The notes: generated by a model not told the origin, from the letters alone. DNA of 64,000 nucleotides from Rhodococcus sp. 105337 (GCF_012844225.1 NZ_JABAGQ010000001.1:620001-684000), one strand, 5' to 3'. Counted from the stretch's first letter, positions 26,436 to 35,204 are shown. Translations and numbers: made by a program.

Positions 26436-28010
26436 TCACTCGTCAGCCGCGCCGGACAGGGCCCGCTGGTCGATGACGAATTGCCGGAGATGCTGCTTGC
26501 GGATCTTCATCGTCGGTGTCTTCGGCATCTCCGAGACGATCACGACGTCCTCGGGAAACTTCGCGGGCGAGATACCGGCGTCACGGCAGTACGTGCGGAG
26601 CGTATCGACGTCGAGGGCCGCTGCGCCGTCCTGCAGTTGGAGAACTGCACAGATGCGCTCACCCGACCGGTCGTCGGGCAGGCCGATGACGGCGACGTCG
26701 GCGACGGCAGAATGGGCCGCGAGGACCTCTTCGATCTCGGTAGGGCTGATCGACTCGCCCTTGCGGATGATCAGGTCCTTCTCCCTGCCGACCAGGACCA
26801 GGTGCCCCTCCGGCTCGAGCTTTCCGGTGTCACCTGTGAACATCCAGCCCTCAGCATCGAAGGGACGGATGATCTCGCCGTCGGCGCGGTACTCCTTGAA
26901 CAGCATCGGGCCGCGCAGCCATACCCGTCCGACCTGGCCGGTGGGCAGTACTTCGTCGTCCTCGGTGCGGATCTGTACCTCGCAACCCAGGACCGGGCGG
27001 CCGGAGGTGGTGGCCAGCTGTTCGACACTGTCGTCCATCCGGGCCGAGGTGATCATCGGACACTCGGTCATGCCGTAGGCATGCAGGATCGGAATGCCCA
27101 TCTCGGCGAGCACGTCCCGGAACAAACTCTCCGGCATCGGCGCTCCCCCGCCGGTCACCATACGCAGGGTCGGAACCACCGGGTTCCCCGGATTCTTCCG
27201 CTGCTCCTCGAGCAGCAGGGCGTAGTGCGGGGTCGATCCGCCGGTGATGGTCACCCCCGTCCGGCGCATCAGCTCCACTGCGGCAGCCGGCGCGTAGACC
27301 TCCATGACCACCAACGACATTCCGGTGGCCAGCGAAGCGATCAGCAGATCGGGACCACCGATATGTGCGTACGGGAAGAAGATGGTGCCGGTGTCGTCGG
27401 CGGTCGCACCGATCGCATCGGCCAGCGCGACACCGCCGGCGATGAGCGTGCCGTCCGTGTGACAGACGCCCTTGGGTGCCGAGGTAGTACCGGAAGTGGT
27501 GTAGATCCAGCGCACCTCGTCGCGGCCGACCGGCGCGGGAGGAAGAGTGGCCGGGTCACCGTCGGGCAGTTCCGAGGAGACAACCATCAGGTTCAGGAGA
27601 TCACCGCTCGCCGCGCGCAATTCCTCGGCCATGGCCCCGTGGTCGAAACCGCGGAACTCCCCCAGGGTGATGAGCCAATCCGACTCGCACTGGGCGATCA
27701 TGGCCCCGACCTCACGTGCCCGATAGAGCGGGATGATCGGGTTCTGGGTCACGCCGAGACGCGACAGCGCCAGGCTGAGCACGATGGTCTCGATGCGTGT
27801 GGGCAGTTGCCAGCTCACCGTGGAGCGGGGTTCGACCCCGCGGGCCAGCAGGCCGGCCGCGACGCGTTCGGCCATGGAGACGACCTCGGTGAAAGTCATG
27901 CGGCGATCGAACTCGTCGATGACGGCGACGGTCTCACCGCTGGTCTCAGCTCGCAGGGCCAGCAGATCCCACAGGGAGACTGCGTCGTTCGGCGCGATGT
28001 CCGAGTTCAC
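26436..28010 (-). CDS. Acyl-CoA synthetase (AMP-dependent ligase)
   Basis: 524 residues of the ANL superfamily. YTTSGTTSAPKGVCHTD is the P-loop, HAYGMTECPM the A5 motif, GWMFTGDTGKLEPEGHLVLVGREKDLIIRKGESISPTEIEEVL the A7-A8 region. The A10 motif reads PKTPTMKIRK; the usual PTGK has Met in place of Gly next to the catalytic lysine. It activates a carboxylic acid intermediate to its CoA thioester before beta-oxidation by the neighbouring dehydrogenases. Its start overlaps the crotonase stop by four bases (unit b). Confidence 0.9.
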   Translation of the reverse strand: MNSDIAPNDAVSLWDLLALRAETSGETVAVIDEFDRRMTFTEVVSMAERVAAGLLARGVEPRSTVSWQLPTRIETIVLSLALSRLGVTQNPIIPLYRAREVGAMIAQCESDWLITLGEFRGFDHGAMAEELRAASGDLLNLMVVSSELPDGDPATLPPAPVGRDEVRWIYTTSGTTSAPKGVCHTDGTLIAGGVALADAIGATADDTGTIFFPYAHIGGPDLLIASLATGMSLVVMEVYAPAAAVELMRRTGVTITGGSTPHYALLLEEQRKNPGNPVVPTLRMVTGGGAPMPESLFRDVLAEMGIPILHAYGMTECPMITSARMDDSVEQLATTSGRPVLGCEVQIRTEDDEVLPTGQVGRVWLRGPMLFKEYRADGEIIRPFDAEGWMFTGDTGKLEPEGHLVLVGREKDLIIRKGESISPTEIEEVLAAHSAVADVAVIGLPDDRSGERICAVLQLQDGAAALDVDTLRTYCRDAGISPAKFPEDVVIVSEMPKTPTMKIRKQHLRQFVIDQRALSGAADE

Positions 28011-28810
28011 GACTTCTCCTTATTTGCATCCGACGGAAGGGGACCAGGTGTCAAGAGCGGGTATCCGGTGCGCAGCAGGGCGTTCGCGTGTCCGTGCCAG
28101 TGGATGTCGAAGGCCGATTGCAATGCGGCCTGCTGGCCCATGATGTCGAGGGTCTGGTTGACGGCGCGCTTGGCGGTGGCCAGGCCCCACGCATCCATCT
28201 CCGCGATCTCGCGCGCCAGTTCCATGGTCTGCGTGCCGAGTTCGTCGAGCGGGACCACCCGGTTCACCATGCCGGCGGCGAACGCTTCGGCCGCGGTGAG
28301 CTTCCGGGCCGTGAACAGCATTTCCTTGGCACGACGAGCACCGAGTTCCCAGGTGTGCGCGTGGTATTCGACGCCACCGACACCGAACTTGACCACCGGG
28401 TCGCTGAAGTAGGTGTTATCGGCCGCGATGATCAGATCGCACGGCCAGATGACGTTGAGGGCACCGGCGACGCAGGCGCCCTGGACAGCTGCGATCGACG
28501 GCTTGGGGACGTCTCGCCACTTGCGGGAAAAGCCGAGATAGTGCTCGGTCTCCCAGCCGTAGGCGCTCTCGAGGGTGGTCTTGCCCTCCTTGAAGTACCC
28601 CGGGGCCGGGGTCTTCAGGTCATGGCCTGCGGAGAAGTGATCGCCGTTGGCGCGCACGACGATCACCTTGACCTCGTCGTCGGCGGCGGCCTGCTGCCAG
28701 CGGGCGTCGAGGTCACGCAGCAGGGACGCATCCTGGGCGTTGTGCTTGTCCGGTCGATTGAGACTGATGACGGCGACGGCGTCGTCGACCCGGTAGTCGA
28801 TGTAGCTCAT
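28007..28810 (-). CDS. Enoyl-CoA hydratase/isomerase
   Basis: 267 residues. VAVISLNRPDKHNAQDASLLRDLD opens the crotonase fold; DHFSAGHDLKTP and GACVAGALNVIWPCDLIIAADNTYFSDPVVKFGVGGVEYHAH form the oxyanion hole and substrate pocket. The usual paired acidic residues of classical hydratases are not obvious (VGGVEYHAH includes one Glu), so isomerase, hydrolase or retro-aldol activity is possible. Four-base overlaps with both neighbours indicate tight coupling inside unit (b). Confidence 0.87.
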   Translation of the reverse strand: MSYIDYRVDDAVAVISLNRPDKHNAQDASLLRDLDARWQQAAADDEVKVIVVRANGDHFSAGHDLKTPAPGYFKEGKTTLESAYGWETEHYLGFSRKWRDVPKPSIAAVQGACVAGALNVIWPCDLIIAADNTYFSDPVVKFGVGGVEYHAHTWELGARRAKEMLFTARKLTAAEAFAAGMVNRVVPLDELGTQTMELAREIAEMDAWGLATAKRAVNQTLDIMGQQAALQSAFDIHWHGHANALLRTGYPLLTPGPLPSDANKEKS

Positions 28811-29889
28811 CGGCCGGCCCCTGTGTAGATGTGGTCGAGGGCCGCGACGATGTCGGCGTCGTTGCGTGTGGCCGAGCCGAAGTCGAACTGCCAGCGCTTC
28901 GCGGCGTCGGTGAACAGGTGCACATTCGACTCGACCATGTAGCCGATGCCGGCGTGGACCTCGTGCGCCGAGTGGACTATCTCCAGTGCAGCTTTCGCCG
29001 CCTGTTTACACATCAGACCGATGTGGGGCTGCGGATCGAGGCCGGTGTCGAGGGCGGCGGCGGCCGCCCGCGTGTGCACCGAGGTGAAGTGCGCAGCGAT
29101 CGCGATGTCGGTGCACAGGTATTGCACCGCCTGGAATCGGCCGATCGGTCCACCGAACTGGTGTCGTTGCTGCGCGTACAGCACGGTCATGTCCAGCAGT
29201 TTCAATCCGGCACCGTAGACCTGCGCGGCGCGCAGCACCGCTCCGCGCTGCGCTGCGACCTCGACGGCGCGGTCGGCGTCGAGGCCGCGGGCCAGCACCG
29301 CCGCGTCGGTGACCGGTGTGCTGTCGAACCTCACTGCGAACAAGGGGTGCCCACCCATGTTCGGCATCGCTTCGACACCGGCCACCGAGCTCGGCTGCAC
29401 CACAGCCACAACGCTTTCCCTACCGGCTGCGTACACGAGGTAACTGTCGGCGCTGTCGGCGTGGTCCACGGCCAACGCGACTCCGTTGAGCACGCCGTTC
29501 TCGTACGTCACCGTCGAGCCCCATTCGGGGGACGGGAACACCGGGACCACCACGACCTCGCCGTTGCCGATCCGCTCGGCGAGGCTCGTCGCCTCGTCGG
29601 TGCCGATGACCAGTGCGGCGTCGCGGGACATCGTCAACTCGAGCAGCGGGGTGGCGGCCAGCGCCCTGCCCATCTCGACAAAGATGCCGGCGATCGTCGC
29701 AAGTGACGGACTATCGGCGTCGGCGCCGGTCGGATCACCGAGTTGCAGCCAGCCGAGTTCGGCGAACTGCGCGACCTGTTCCACCAACGGAACAGTGTTG
29801 GATCGGTCTTCGAGCGGCGAGTACCGCGCGAACACCGACTTGCTCACATCTGCGAGGGCAGTGAAGTCCTCGCCCCATGCCAATTCCAT
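28807..29889 (-). CDS. Acyl-CoA dehydrogenase, divergent subunit
   Basis: 360 residues of acyl-CoA dehydrogenase fold but diverged: the N-terminal FAD segment lacks the usual TEPxxGSD block, while the C-terminal domain is clear (GAVLRAAQVYGAGLKLLDMTVLYAQQRHQFGGPIGRFQAVQYLCTDIAIAAHF and HSAHEVHAGIGYMVESNVHLFTDAAKRW). It sits next to a full-length dehydrogenase. This arrangement is known for the alpha2beta2 heteromeric dehydrogenases of actinobacterial steroid side-chain degradation, where one subunit loses cofactor residues. I infer the same here. Confidence 0.87.
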   Translation of the reverse strand: MELAWGEDFTALADVSKSVFARYSPLEDRSNTVPLVEQVAQFAELGWLQLGDPTGADADSPSLATIAGIFVEMGRALAATPLLELTMSRDAALVIGTDEATSLAERIGNGEVVVVPVFPSPEWGSTVTYENGVLNGVALAVDHADSADSYLVYAAGRESVVAVVQPSSVAGVEAMPNMGGHPLFAVRFDSTPVTDAAVLARGLDADRAVEVAAQRGAVLRAAQVYGAGLKLLDMTVLYAQQRHQFGGPIGRFQAVQYLCTDIAIAAHFTSVHTRAAAAALDTGLDPQPHIGLMCKQAAKAALEIVHSAHEVHAGIGYMVESNVHLFTDAAKRWQFDFGSATRNDADIVAALDHIYTGAGR

Positions 29890-29898
29890 CTTCAGCTC

Positions 29899-31056
29899 CT
29901 ATCGGGGCAGGCCGAGGCCCCGCGTCGCGAGCACCATCCGCTTGAGTTGGGACGTTCCTCCGGCGTGGTTGGCAAAGGACTGCCGGTACCACGCCTCAGG
30001 CCTTCCACTGAGGGGGGCGTACGCCGACCCCGACTGCAGTTGACTGGTCGGGCCGAGCACTCGGTCGTAGATCTGAGCGAACAGCGGCTCGTACTCCTTG
30101 GCCGCGACCTGCTGGACGCCGCCGCCCCAGGGGGTCAGCCGACCGTGGGCATTGTCGCCGATGATCTCGTAGGCGAGCAGGCGCTGGGTCTGGACGATGC
30201 CTGCGAGTTCGGCAAGGTCGGCTTGCACGTGCGGGTCGTCGAGCTTGCCCGGGACCGCCTTGCAGTGCTCGATGAGATCGCGCAGACGTGCTTCTTGCAT
30301 CGCGTAGATCGGTTCGACGGTCCCCGAGGCGTAGAAAGCTCGCATGATGTATTGCCAGCCCTTGCCTTCTTCACCGATCAGCGAGGTCTCCGGCACTCGA
30401 ACGTGATCGAGGTAGGTGCTGGACTGGACGCCACCGCCGTAGTTGCGCATCGGATGGAGGGTTACGCCGGGACTCTTCAGGTCGACCACGAAGATGCTGA
30501 TCGCATCACGCGAGCCGGCGTCGGTCGCCGTGCGGGCAGCCACATACAGTACGTCGGACATCGGCCCCCAGGAAGTGAACGCCTTCTCTCCGGTGATGAC
30601 CCACTCGTCACCCTCCCGGACGGCTTTCGTCCGTAGGGAGCCGAGATCGGAGCCCGCTCCCGGCTCGGTGAGCCCTTCGGCCCAGAGAGTCCGCATGTTC
30701 GCGATGTCCGGCAGGAGACGCTTCTTCTGCTCCTCGGTGCCGCCCACCAGGATCGTGCCCGCGGCGAGGAAGATTCCGACGGAATTGACCATCGGCGCGT
30801 CGGCCGCGTACAGCTCCTCGAGGAGGATCTGGTTCGCGATCGGGGGCAGCTCCTTGCCGCCGTACTCCTTCGGCCAGGTCAGACCGATCCACCCTTTGGC
30901 GGCGACCTTCTTGCTGAATTCGACGGCGATCGCCCACTGATCGGGTGCATCGTCGAACTCGGGGTTGAAGGCGTGTCCCTGGGGCAGTTCGGCGTCGAGG
31001 AACTCCCTGATCTCGGCCCGCCAAGCCTCGTGTTCCGCTGTCAGTGTGGGTCTCAT
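29899..31056 (-). CDS. Acyl-CoA dehydrogenase, FAD-binding partner subunit
   Basis: 385 residues. GWIGLTWPKEYGGKELPP, WAEGLTEPGAGSDLGSLRTKAVREGDEWVITGEKAFTSWG (FAD-binding block), and the C-terminal FANHAGGTSQLKRMVLATRGLGLPR are typical. The start MRPTLTAEHEAWRAEIREFLDAELPQGHAF matches dehydrogenases acting on bulky CoA esters. The Rieske-oxygenase stop overlaps its start by four bases, and it is nine bases upstream of the divergent subunit. Probably forms a heterotetramer with that subunit and unsaturates a ring-derived acyl-CoA. Confidence 0.9.
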   Translation of the reverse strand: MRPTLTAEHEAWRAEIREFLDAELPQGHAFNPEFDDAPDQWAIAVEFSKKVAAKGWIGLTWPKEYGGKELPPIANQILLEELYAADAPMVNSVGIFLAAGTILVGGTEEQKKRLLPDIANMRTLWAEGLTEPGAGSDLGSLRTKAVREGDEWVITGEKAFTSWGPMSDVLYVAARTATDAGSRDAISIFVVDLKSPGVTLHPMRNYGGGVQSSTYLDHVRVPETSLIGEEGKGWQYIMRAFYASGTVEPIYAMQEARLRDLIEHCKAVPGKLDDPHVQADLAELAGIVQTQRLLAYEIIGDNAHGRLTPWGGGVQQVAAKEYEPLFAQIYDRVLGPTSQLQSGSAYAPLSGRPEAWYRQSFANHAGGTSQLKRMVLATRGLGLPR

Positions 31057-32099
31057 GAGACGTTGTCCGCCTGAAATTCGTCGGTGCCTGCGGTCTGCTC
31101 GGCGGCGCCGTAACCGAGGTGGCCCTCGGGGTAGAAGCGGCGAGCCCACTGGCGGATGTCACGGAAGCCTGCCGCCTCTGCGGTCGCCAGGCCCGGCGGC
31201 TCGGTGTATCGCTGGTGTTCCCAGATAGCGATGTCGGCCTCGAGCTGGCCGATCGCATTGCGCTGGCGTTTCGTCACTCGTGCGTCGTCCTGGCCGTCCT
31301 CCTTGCTCGCCCACGCGGAAAAGCGCACGATCGAACGCTCGTCGTCGACAGGGGTCACCGCGGTCAGGGAGCAGATGGCGCCGACGCCGTCTGCGTACGA
31401 GTAGCCCAGTCCCAGACCGAGGAGTGACGCTCTGGTCCGGCCCTCGACGAGTTCGAATTCGCCGTCGGCGCCGCGACGCTTGAAGTGCAGGGCAAGTTCG
31501 GTTTTGAAGTCGTACTCACCGAACTCGCGGTGTACCACCGTAGGGATCTCGTCGGCGCGGTGGACGTACTTGAAGTGCGCGAAGTCGACGCCGTTCTCGG
31601 CGGCGTACTGCGGGTGGATCGGCAGCGCGGCCGACTCGAAACGGCCGGCCTCCGCCGGCTCGTGGTAATCGTTCGCCGAACCGCAACCCGGAAAAAGGTC
31701 GAAGACGCTGGGCACCTCGTACAGCGGTTCGCGGCCGTCGACGTCGTGCCAGATATACATGATCCCGTCGCTTTCGGCCGTAGACCAGGTACCGATCTTG
31801 CGGACTCGGTTCGCAGCCTTCTGGTACGGAATGCAGGTGTTGCGGCCTTCCTGGTTCCATTGCCAGCCGTGGAACGGGCATCGGATGTCGTCGCCGGAAA
31901 CTGTGCCACCGTGGCCCATATGGGCGCCGAGGTGCTCACAGTATGCGTTCAGAACCACCAGGCGGCCGCTCTGGGCACGGTAAGCGACGAGGTCCTGACC
32001 GAAGTAGCGCAGCGGCTTCACATCGCCGATCTCGAGGTCGGCGGACCAGCCGATCTGGAACCACCCCGTCGGCTTCATCGATAACGCCATGGGCGACAC
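31053..32099 (-). CDS. Rieske [2Fe-2S] non-heme iron oxygenase (KshA/DAF-36-like)
   Basis: 348 residues. The Rieske cluster motif YCEHLGAHMGHGGTVSGDDIRCPFHGW puts ligands at C54, H56, C74 and H77. The mononuclear iron site is ENGVDFAHFKYVH, with D172, H175 and H180. GWFQIGWSADLEIGDVKPLRYFGQDLVAYR is the usual N-terminal strand set. The organisation resembles 3-ketosteroid 9alpha-hydroxylase oxygenase and related sterol or ring hydroxylases. A GTG start five bases after AGGAGG is chosen; ATG codons three and seven codons later are alternatives. A KshB-like reductase in unit (d) is its likely electron donor. Confidence 0.88.
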   Translation of the reverse strand: MSPMALSMKPTGWFQIGWSADLEIGDVKPLRYFGQDLVAYRAQSGRLVVLNAYCEHLGAHMGHGGTVSGDDIRCPFHGWQWNQEGRNTCIPYQKAANRVRKIGTWSTAESDGIMYIWHDVDGREPLYEVPSVFDLFPGCGSANDYHEPAEAGRFESAALPIHPQYAAENGVDFAHFKYVHRADEIPTVVHREFGEYDFKTELALHFKRRGADGEFELVEGRTRASLLGLGLGYSYADGVGAICSLTAVTPVDDERSIVRFSAWASKEDGQDDARVTKRQRNAIGQLEADIAIWEHQRYTEPPGLATAEAAGFRDIRQWARRFYPEGHLGYGAAEQTAGTDEFQADNVS

Positions 32100-32271
32100 T
32101 TCATCCTCCTGAACTGTTGTAACAGAGGCACTTTCGTCACCTGCGCAGAAGATGCTCCGCGACAGGGGTTTTCACGGGTCGCAATCAACGGGCGTGCGTC
32201 CACACGCCCGTTCGCCCGGCGTCCGGCGAAGACCCTCGTCGGGATGACGAGAGTCACTGCAACCACATTCC

Positions 32272-32312
32272 GTGACTGGCATCACTGTAGCCATTGGCTA
32301 CGTATGCGTCAA
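32272..32312 (-). promoter_or_regulatory. Regulated promoter module (b)
   Basis: Minus strand: -35 TTGACG (32307-32312), 17-bp spacer, -10 TACAGT (32284-32289). Palindrome GTAGCCATTGGCTAC at 32287-32301 with perfect arms. Second dyad GTGA-N6-TCAC at 32272-32285. It drives the Rieske-dehydrogenase-crotonase-ligase-BVMO unit through a leader of roughly 180 nt. Confidence 0.82.
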
Positions 32313-32361
32313 CAACATGACGCGGGTCGGGGGTTTTCCCAGTTCGGAGCGGATTTCGACT

Positions 32362-32518
32362 TGTCCCGCAGATATTTCGGGACAGAGCCGAAAGGTGTAC
32401 GCCGACCAGCGCACGGCCGTCACATTTCGAGCATTCGCCCGGGAAGCTCAGCCCCCCCCGAACCGCTCGGCGTCCGCCCACCCGAGAGCTTGACGGGCCG
32501 ACCCTCCACCCCTAGCAT
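32362..32518 (+). promoter_or_regulatory. Upstream region of alcohol dehydrogenase: dyad and sigma70-type promoter
   Basis: A TGTCCCG-N9-CGGGACA dyad lies at 32362-32384. Further on, -35 TTGACG (32490-32495) and -10 TAGCAT (32513-32518) are separated by exactly 17 bp and point toward the alcohol dehydrogenase. The GTAGCC palindrome of the five modules is absent here, so this gene may be controlled differently from its divergent neighbour. The remaining ~330 bases between the genes show no coding potential. Confidence 0.5.
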
Positions 32519-32641
32519 CACCAGCATCGATAGAGGTGCCACCGCAGTGGCCCGGATTCCCACCACCCCTTCATTTCTCGCCCGCACCCGTTGCGTCTCC
32601 CCGCCGTGCGAGCGAGTTCTCATCGACAGTGAGGTCGAGAA

Positions 32642-33712
32642 TTGAAAGCGATCGTCTTCGACGGCACCGACAACAAGCTGGTCGACGGTGTCACAGTCCG
32701 AGACCCCGGACCCGGCGAGGTTCAGGTGCGCATCGTTGCGAGCGGCCTGTGCCAGAGCGACCTGAGCGTGGTCAACGGCAAGATCCCGTTCCCTGCACCG
32801 GTGGTCCTCGGGCACGAAGGTGCAGGTGTCGTCGAGGCCGTCGGGCCGGGCGTGACCGTTCCCGTGATCGGCGACCACGTGGTGCTCTCGACGCTGGCGA
32901 CGTGCGGCCGGTGTGCCGCGTGCACCTCCGGGCGGCCCACCATGTGCCGCGAATCTTTCGGTAAGACGGCAACCCCCTTCGAATTCGACGGCACACCGGT
33001 CCACAACTTCGCAACGCTCTCGACCTTCGCCGAGCAGATCGTCGTCAAGGCCGGACAGGCGATACCTATTCCGAAGGACATTCCGCTGTCCACCGCATGC
33101 CTGATCGGTTGTGCGGTGTTGACCGGCGTCGGAGCGGTATTGAACCGGGCACGCGTCAACCCCGGCGAATCGGTGGTGGTGATCGGCGCCGGCGGTATCG
33201 GTCTCAACGTCATCCAGGGGGCACGCGTCGCAGGGGCTGCGACGATCGTCGCCATCGACACCAACCCCGACAAGGAGTCGAAGACCAACCTCTTCGGCGC
33301 CACCCACTTCATCGATGCGACCGCGGGTGACACCGTCGCCGCCGTCCGTGAACTCACCGACGGCGGGGCTCATCACGTCTTCGACTGCGTCGGCGGCGAG
33401 GCAATCACCAGCCAGGCAATGGAAATGCTCGACTGGGGCGGGCAGTTGATCATGCTCGGTGTCGCAGGCCCGCAGGCCAAGCTGTCCGTCCCGGCCGCCA
33501 CCTTCTACATGGATCGCGCGGTACTGGGCTGCCGCTACGGCTCGTCACGACCGGGCGCGGACATCCCGAAGTACGTGGACCTGTACCGGTCCGGCAGGCT
33601 CCTCCTCGACGAACTCGTCACCAAGACCTACGAGCTGGAGGACTTCGAGTCCCTCATGGACGACGCCCGGAGCGGAAAACTCGACCGCGGTGTGCTGCTG
33701 ATGCCGTCCTGA
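32642..33712 (+). CDS. Zinc-dependent medium-chain alcohol dehydrogenase
   Basis: 356 residues from a TTG start (the only fitting start; a GAGG box precedes it). Catalytic zinc ligands are recognisable in ASGLCQSD and GHEGAGVVEAVG; the structural-zinc cysteines are in CGRCAACTSGRPTMCR (about 93-108). The cofactor motif VVVIGAGGIGLNVIQGARVAGA is near residues 178-199, followed by AIDTN, which favours NAD. It belongs to the class III-like/NDMA-type dehydrogenase group. It probably oxidises an alcohol of the degraded compound. It converges on the regulator gene across a strong terminator hairpin. Confidence 0.9.
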   Translation: MKAIVFDGTDNKLVDGVTVRDPGPGEVQVRIVASGLCQSDLSVVNGKIPFPAPVVLGHEGAGVVEAVGPGVTVPVIGDHVVLSTLATCGRCAACTSGRPTMCRESFGKTATPFEFDGTPVHNFATLSTFAEQIVVKAGQAIPIPKDIPLSTACLIGCAVLTGVGAVLNRARVNPGESVVVIGAGGIGLNVIQGARVAGAATIVAIDTNPDKESKTNLFGATHFIDATAGDTVAAVRELTDGGAHHVFDCVGGEAITSQAMEMLDWGGQLIMLGVAGPQAKLSVPAATFYMDRAVLGCRYGSSRPGADIPKYVDLYRSGRLLLDELVTKTYELEDFESLMDDARSGKLDRGVLLMPS

Positions 33713-33727
33713 CGGCAACTCCCCTGC

Positions 33728-33772
33728 GCCGGAACGGGCCGGATGACCTCCGGACCGTCCACCCGTTCCGGC
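33728..33772. terminator. Bidirectional terminator hairpin
   Basis: GCCGGAACGGG (33728-33738) pairs perfectly with CCCGTTCCGGC (33762-33772) across 23 bases, and a smaller CCGG pair lies inside the loop. It sits between the convergent alcohol-dehydrogenase and regulator genes and has no U-run, as is common in high-GC actinobacteria. Confidence 0.7.
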
Positions 33773-33793
33773 TCCCTCGACGCGCCGAATGTC

Positions 33794-34822
33794 TCAGGTC
33801 TTCGGCCGGGCTGCATAGACGAGGAGCTTGAGCAGTTCGGTGACTTCCTGCCGGAGATCCTCCCGGCTACGCCACCGGTTGTCGGCGAGCTCGATCATGT
33901 AAGGCTCGTACAGATCCCACACCGATCCGAAGACACCGAGCAGCGCCGCCACCACGCTCGAATCGAACTCGGCCCGCACGTCCGGCTCGACCGGGTTGTT
34001 CCAGAGTGCGTCGATGTGCGGGCGGTAACCATTCGAACGTGCTTGTCCGAGCAGTCGATCCGGCTGGATCCCTTCGGAGATCGACCACATCAGCATCCGC
34101 CCGAACTGACCGGAGTCGAGGTCGGCGCCGATGGAGTTATCGATGGCGGCGTACGCGTCCTTCTCCCCGGACAGACGCTCGCCGCCGTAACCGACCAGCA
34201 GTTCCATCACCGCCACCAGCAGATTCTCCTTGTTGCGGTAGAACCGGTGGATCAGGCCGTACGACACGTCTGCCGCAGCGGCGATCTCCCGTAGCGTCAC
34301 TTTCGCGGGGCCTTTGCGCGAGAAGAGGTCTGCAGCAGCAAGAAGGATGGCTTCTTGAGCTCCGGATGCCCCTGGGCGGGTCGGCCTCCACTCGGCGACC
34401 TTCCTGTCCACGGATTCGTGGTCGGCCCCGCCCTCCAGCGCGGGATTCTCCTCGATCGAGTCCGCTGTGCAGGTACCGGCCAACCGCAATGCATCGTCCT
34501 CGGTGTCGGGGTCCAGCAACAGCTCGGCTGGTGTCCGACCGCTTCTCTCCATCTTCGTGATCGCCCACAGCGCGATGGCGGCCGGTTCGATCTCGTCGTC
34601 GAAGGCAGCGAGAAACTCGGGAACCTGCGGATAGATTCTGTGATTCGCCGTGTCGAACTGCCACACCGGAAACAGCGTCACTCCGCCACCTGCGTAACCG
34701 AGCATCTTCCGATTTCGAACACGCTTGTTGATCGCCTGACGACTGATGCCCAGGAAACTCGCCACCTGCGGTGTGGTCCAGACGTCGTCGGCTAAGGCGG
34801 CGGTCTCAGTGAGGTGCTCCAT
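33794..34822 (-). CDS. Regulator: N-terminal HTH/antitoxin-like region fused to TetR module
   Basis: 342 residues with two likely DNA-binding parts. Residues about 13-35 (DVWTTPQVASFLGISRQAINKRV) form a helix-turn-helix of excisionase/MerR or Xre style; up to about 112 the sequence (FPVWQFDTANHRIYPQVPEFL...LALWAITKMERSGRTPAELLLDPD-like) resembles ParS/MbcA-type antitoxin domains. After a linker, about 155-205 is a TetR head (EAILLAAADLFSRKGPAKVTLREIAAAADVSYGLIHRFYRNKENLL) followed by a helical ligand domain. An ordinary TetR is about 200 residues, so the first 150 are an addition. It is the only regulator inside the five-module cluster and is divergent from module (c), so it probably controls the whole regulon. 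Confidence 0.85.
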   Translation of the reverse strand: MEHLTETAALADDVWTTPQVASFLGISRQAINKRVRNRKMLGYAGGGVTLFPVWQFDTANHRIYPQVPEFLAAFDDEIEPAAIALWAITKMERSGRTPAELLLDPDTEDDALRLAGTCTADSIEENPALEGGADHESVDRKVAEWRPTRPGASGAQEAILLAAADLFSRKGPAKVTLREIAAAADVSYGLIHRFYRNKENLLVAVMELLVGYGGERLSGEKDAYAAIDNSIGADLDSGQFGRMLMWSISEGIQPDRLLGQARSNGYRPHIDALWNNPVEPDVRAEFDSSVVAALLGVFGSVWDLYEPYMIELADNRWRSREDLRQEVTELLKLLVYAARPKT

Positions 34823-35000
34823 ATGGCGCAGACCCTATCATTCTCAGCGACAGGGGGATTCGCGTAGCGACTCCCGGATGTCGGTGCCGGCGGTGGCGAC
34901 TGTTGCGACGAATCGATGTTGCGACCCCTGAGCACATCTTTGCGGATCTGCTGCGACGTGTCGCCCCATCGATGAGCCGACGATACCCGTCGATCACCTA
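34823..35000. other. Intergenic region upstream of the dual-domain regulator
   Basis: About 180 bases between the regulator start and module (c). No convincing minus-strand promoter with a 17-bp spacer was recognised. No open frame looks coding. Confidence 0.5.
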
Positions 35001-35041
35001 TTGACGCACGCGTGGCCAATGGCTACTGTGACGGCAGTCAC
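35001..35041 (+). promoter_or_regulatory. Regulated promoter module (c)
   Basis: -35 TTGACG (35001-35006), 17-bp spacer, -10 TACTGT (35024-35029). Palindrome GTGGCCAATGGCTAC at 35012-35026 has one mismatch in its left arm. Second dyad GTGA-N6-TCAC at 35028-35041 is perfect. It drives the SnoaL-transporter-SDR unit with an unusually long leader of about 270 nt. Confidence 0.8.
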
Positions 35042-35204
35042 TGAATCTGAGCGACCTGCGGGCAATAGCGCGGTACTCATCGAAGGCAATAGAAATGTCG
35101 TGCCGGTACCCCTTTCCCTGGCCGCAATCCGGCGAGACCGTCGTCTCGGACCAGTTCGTCGGCAGTGTCGAATTTCTGCAGTTCCCCAGTTCACGGAGGA
35201 TGAA

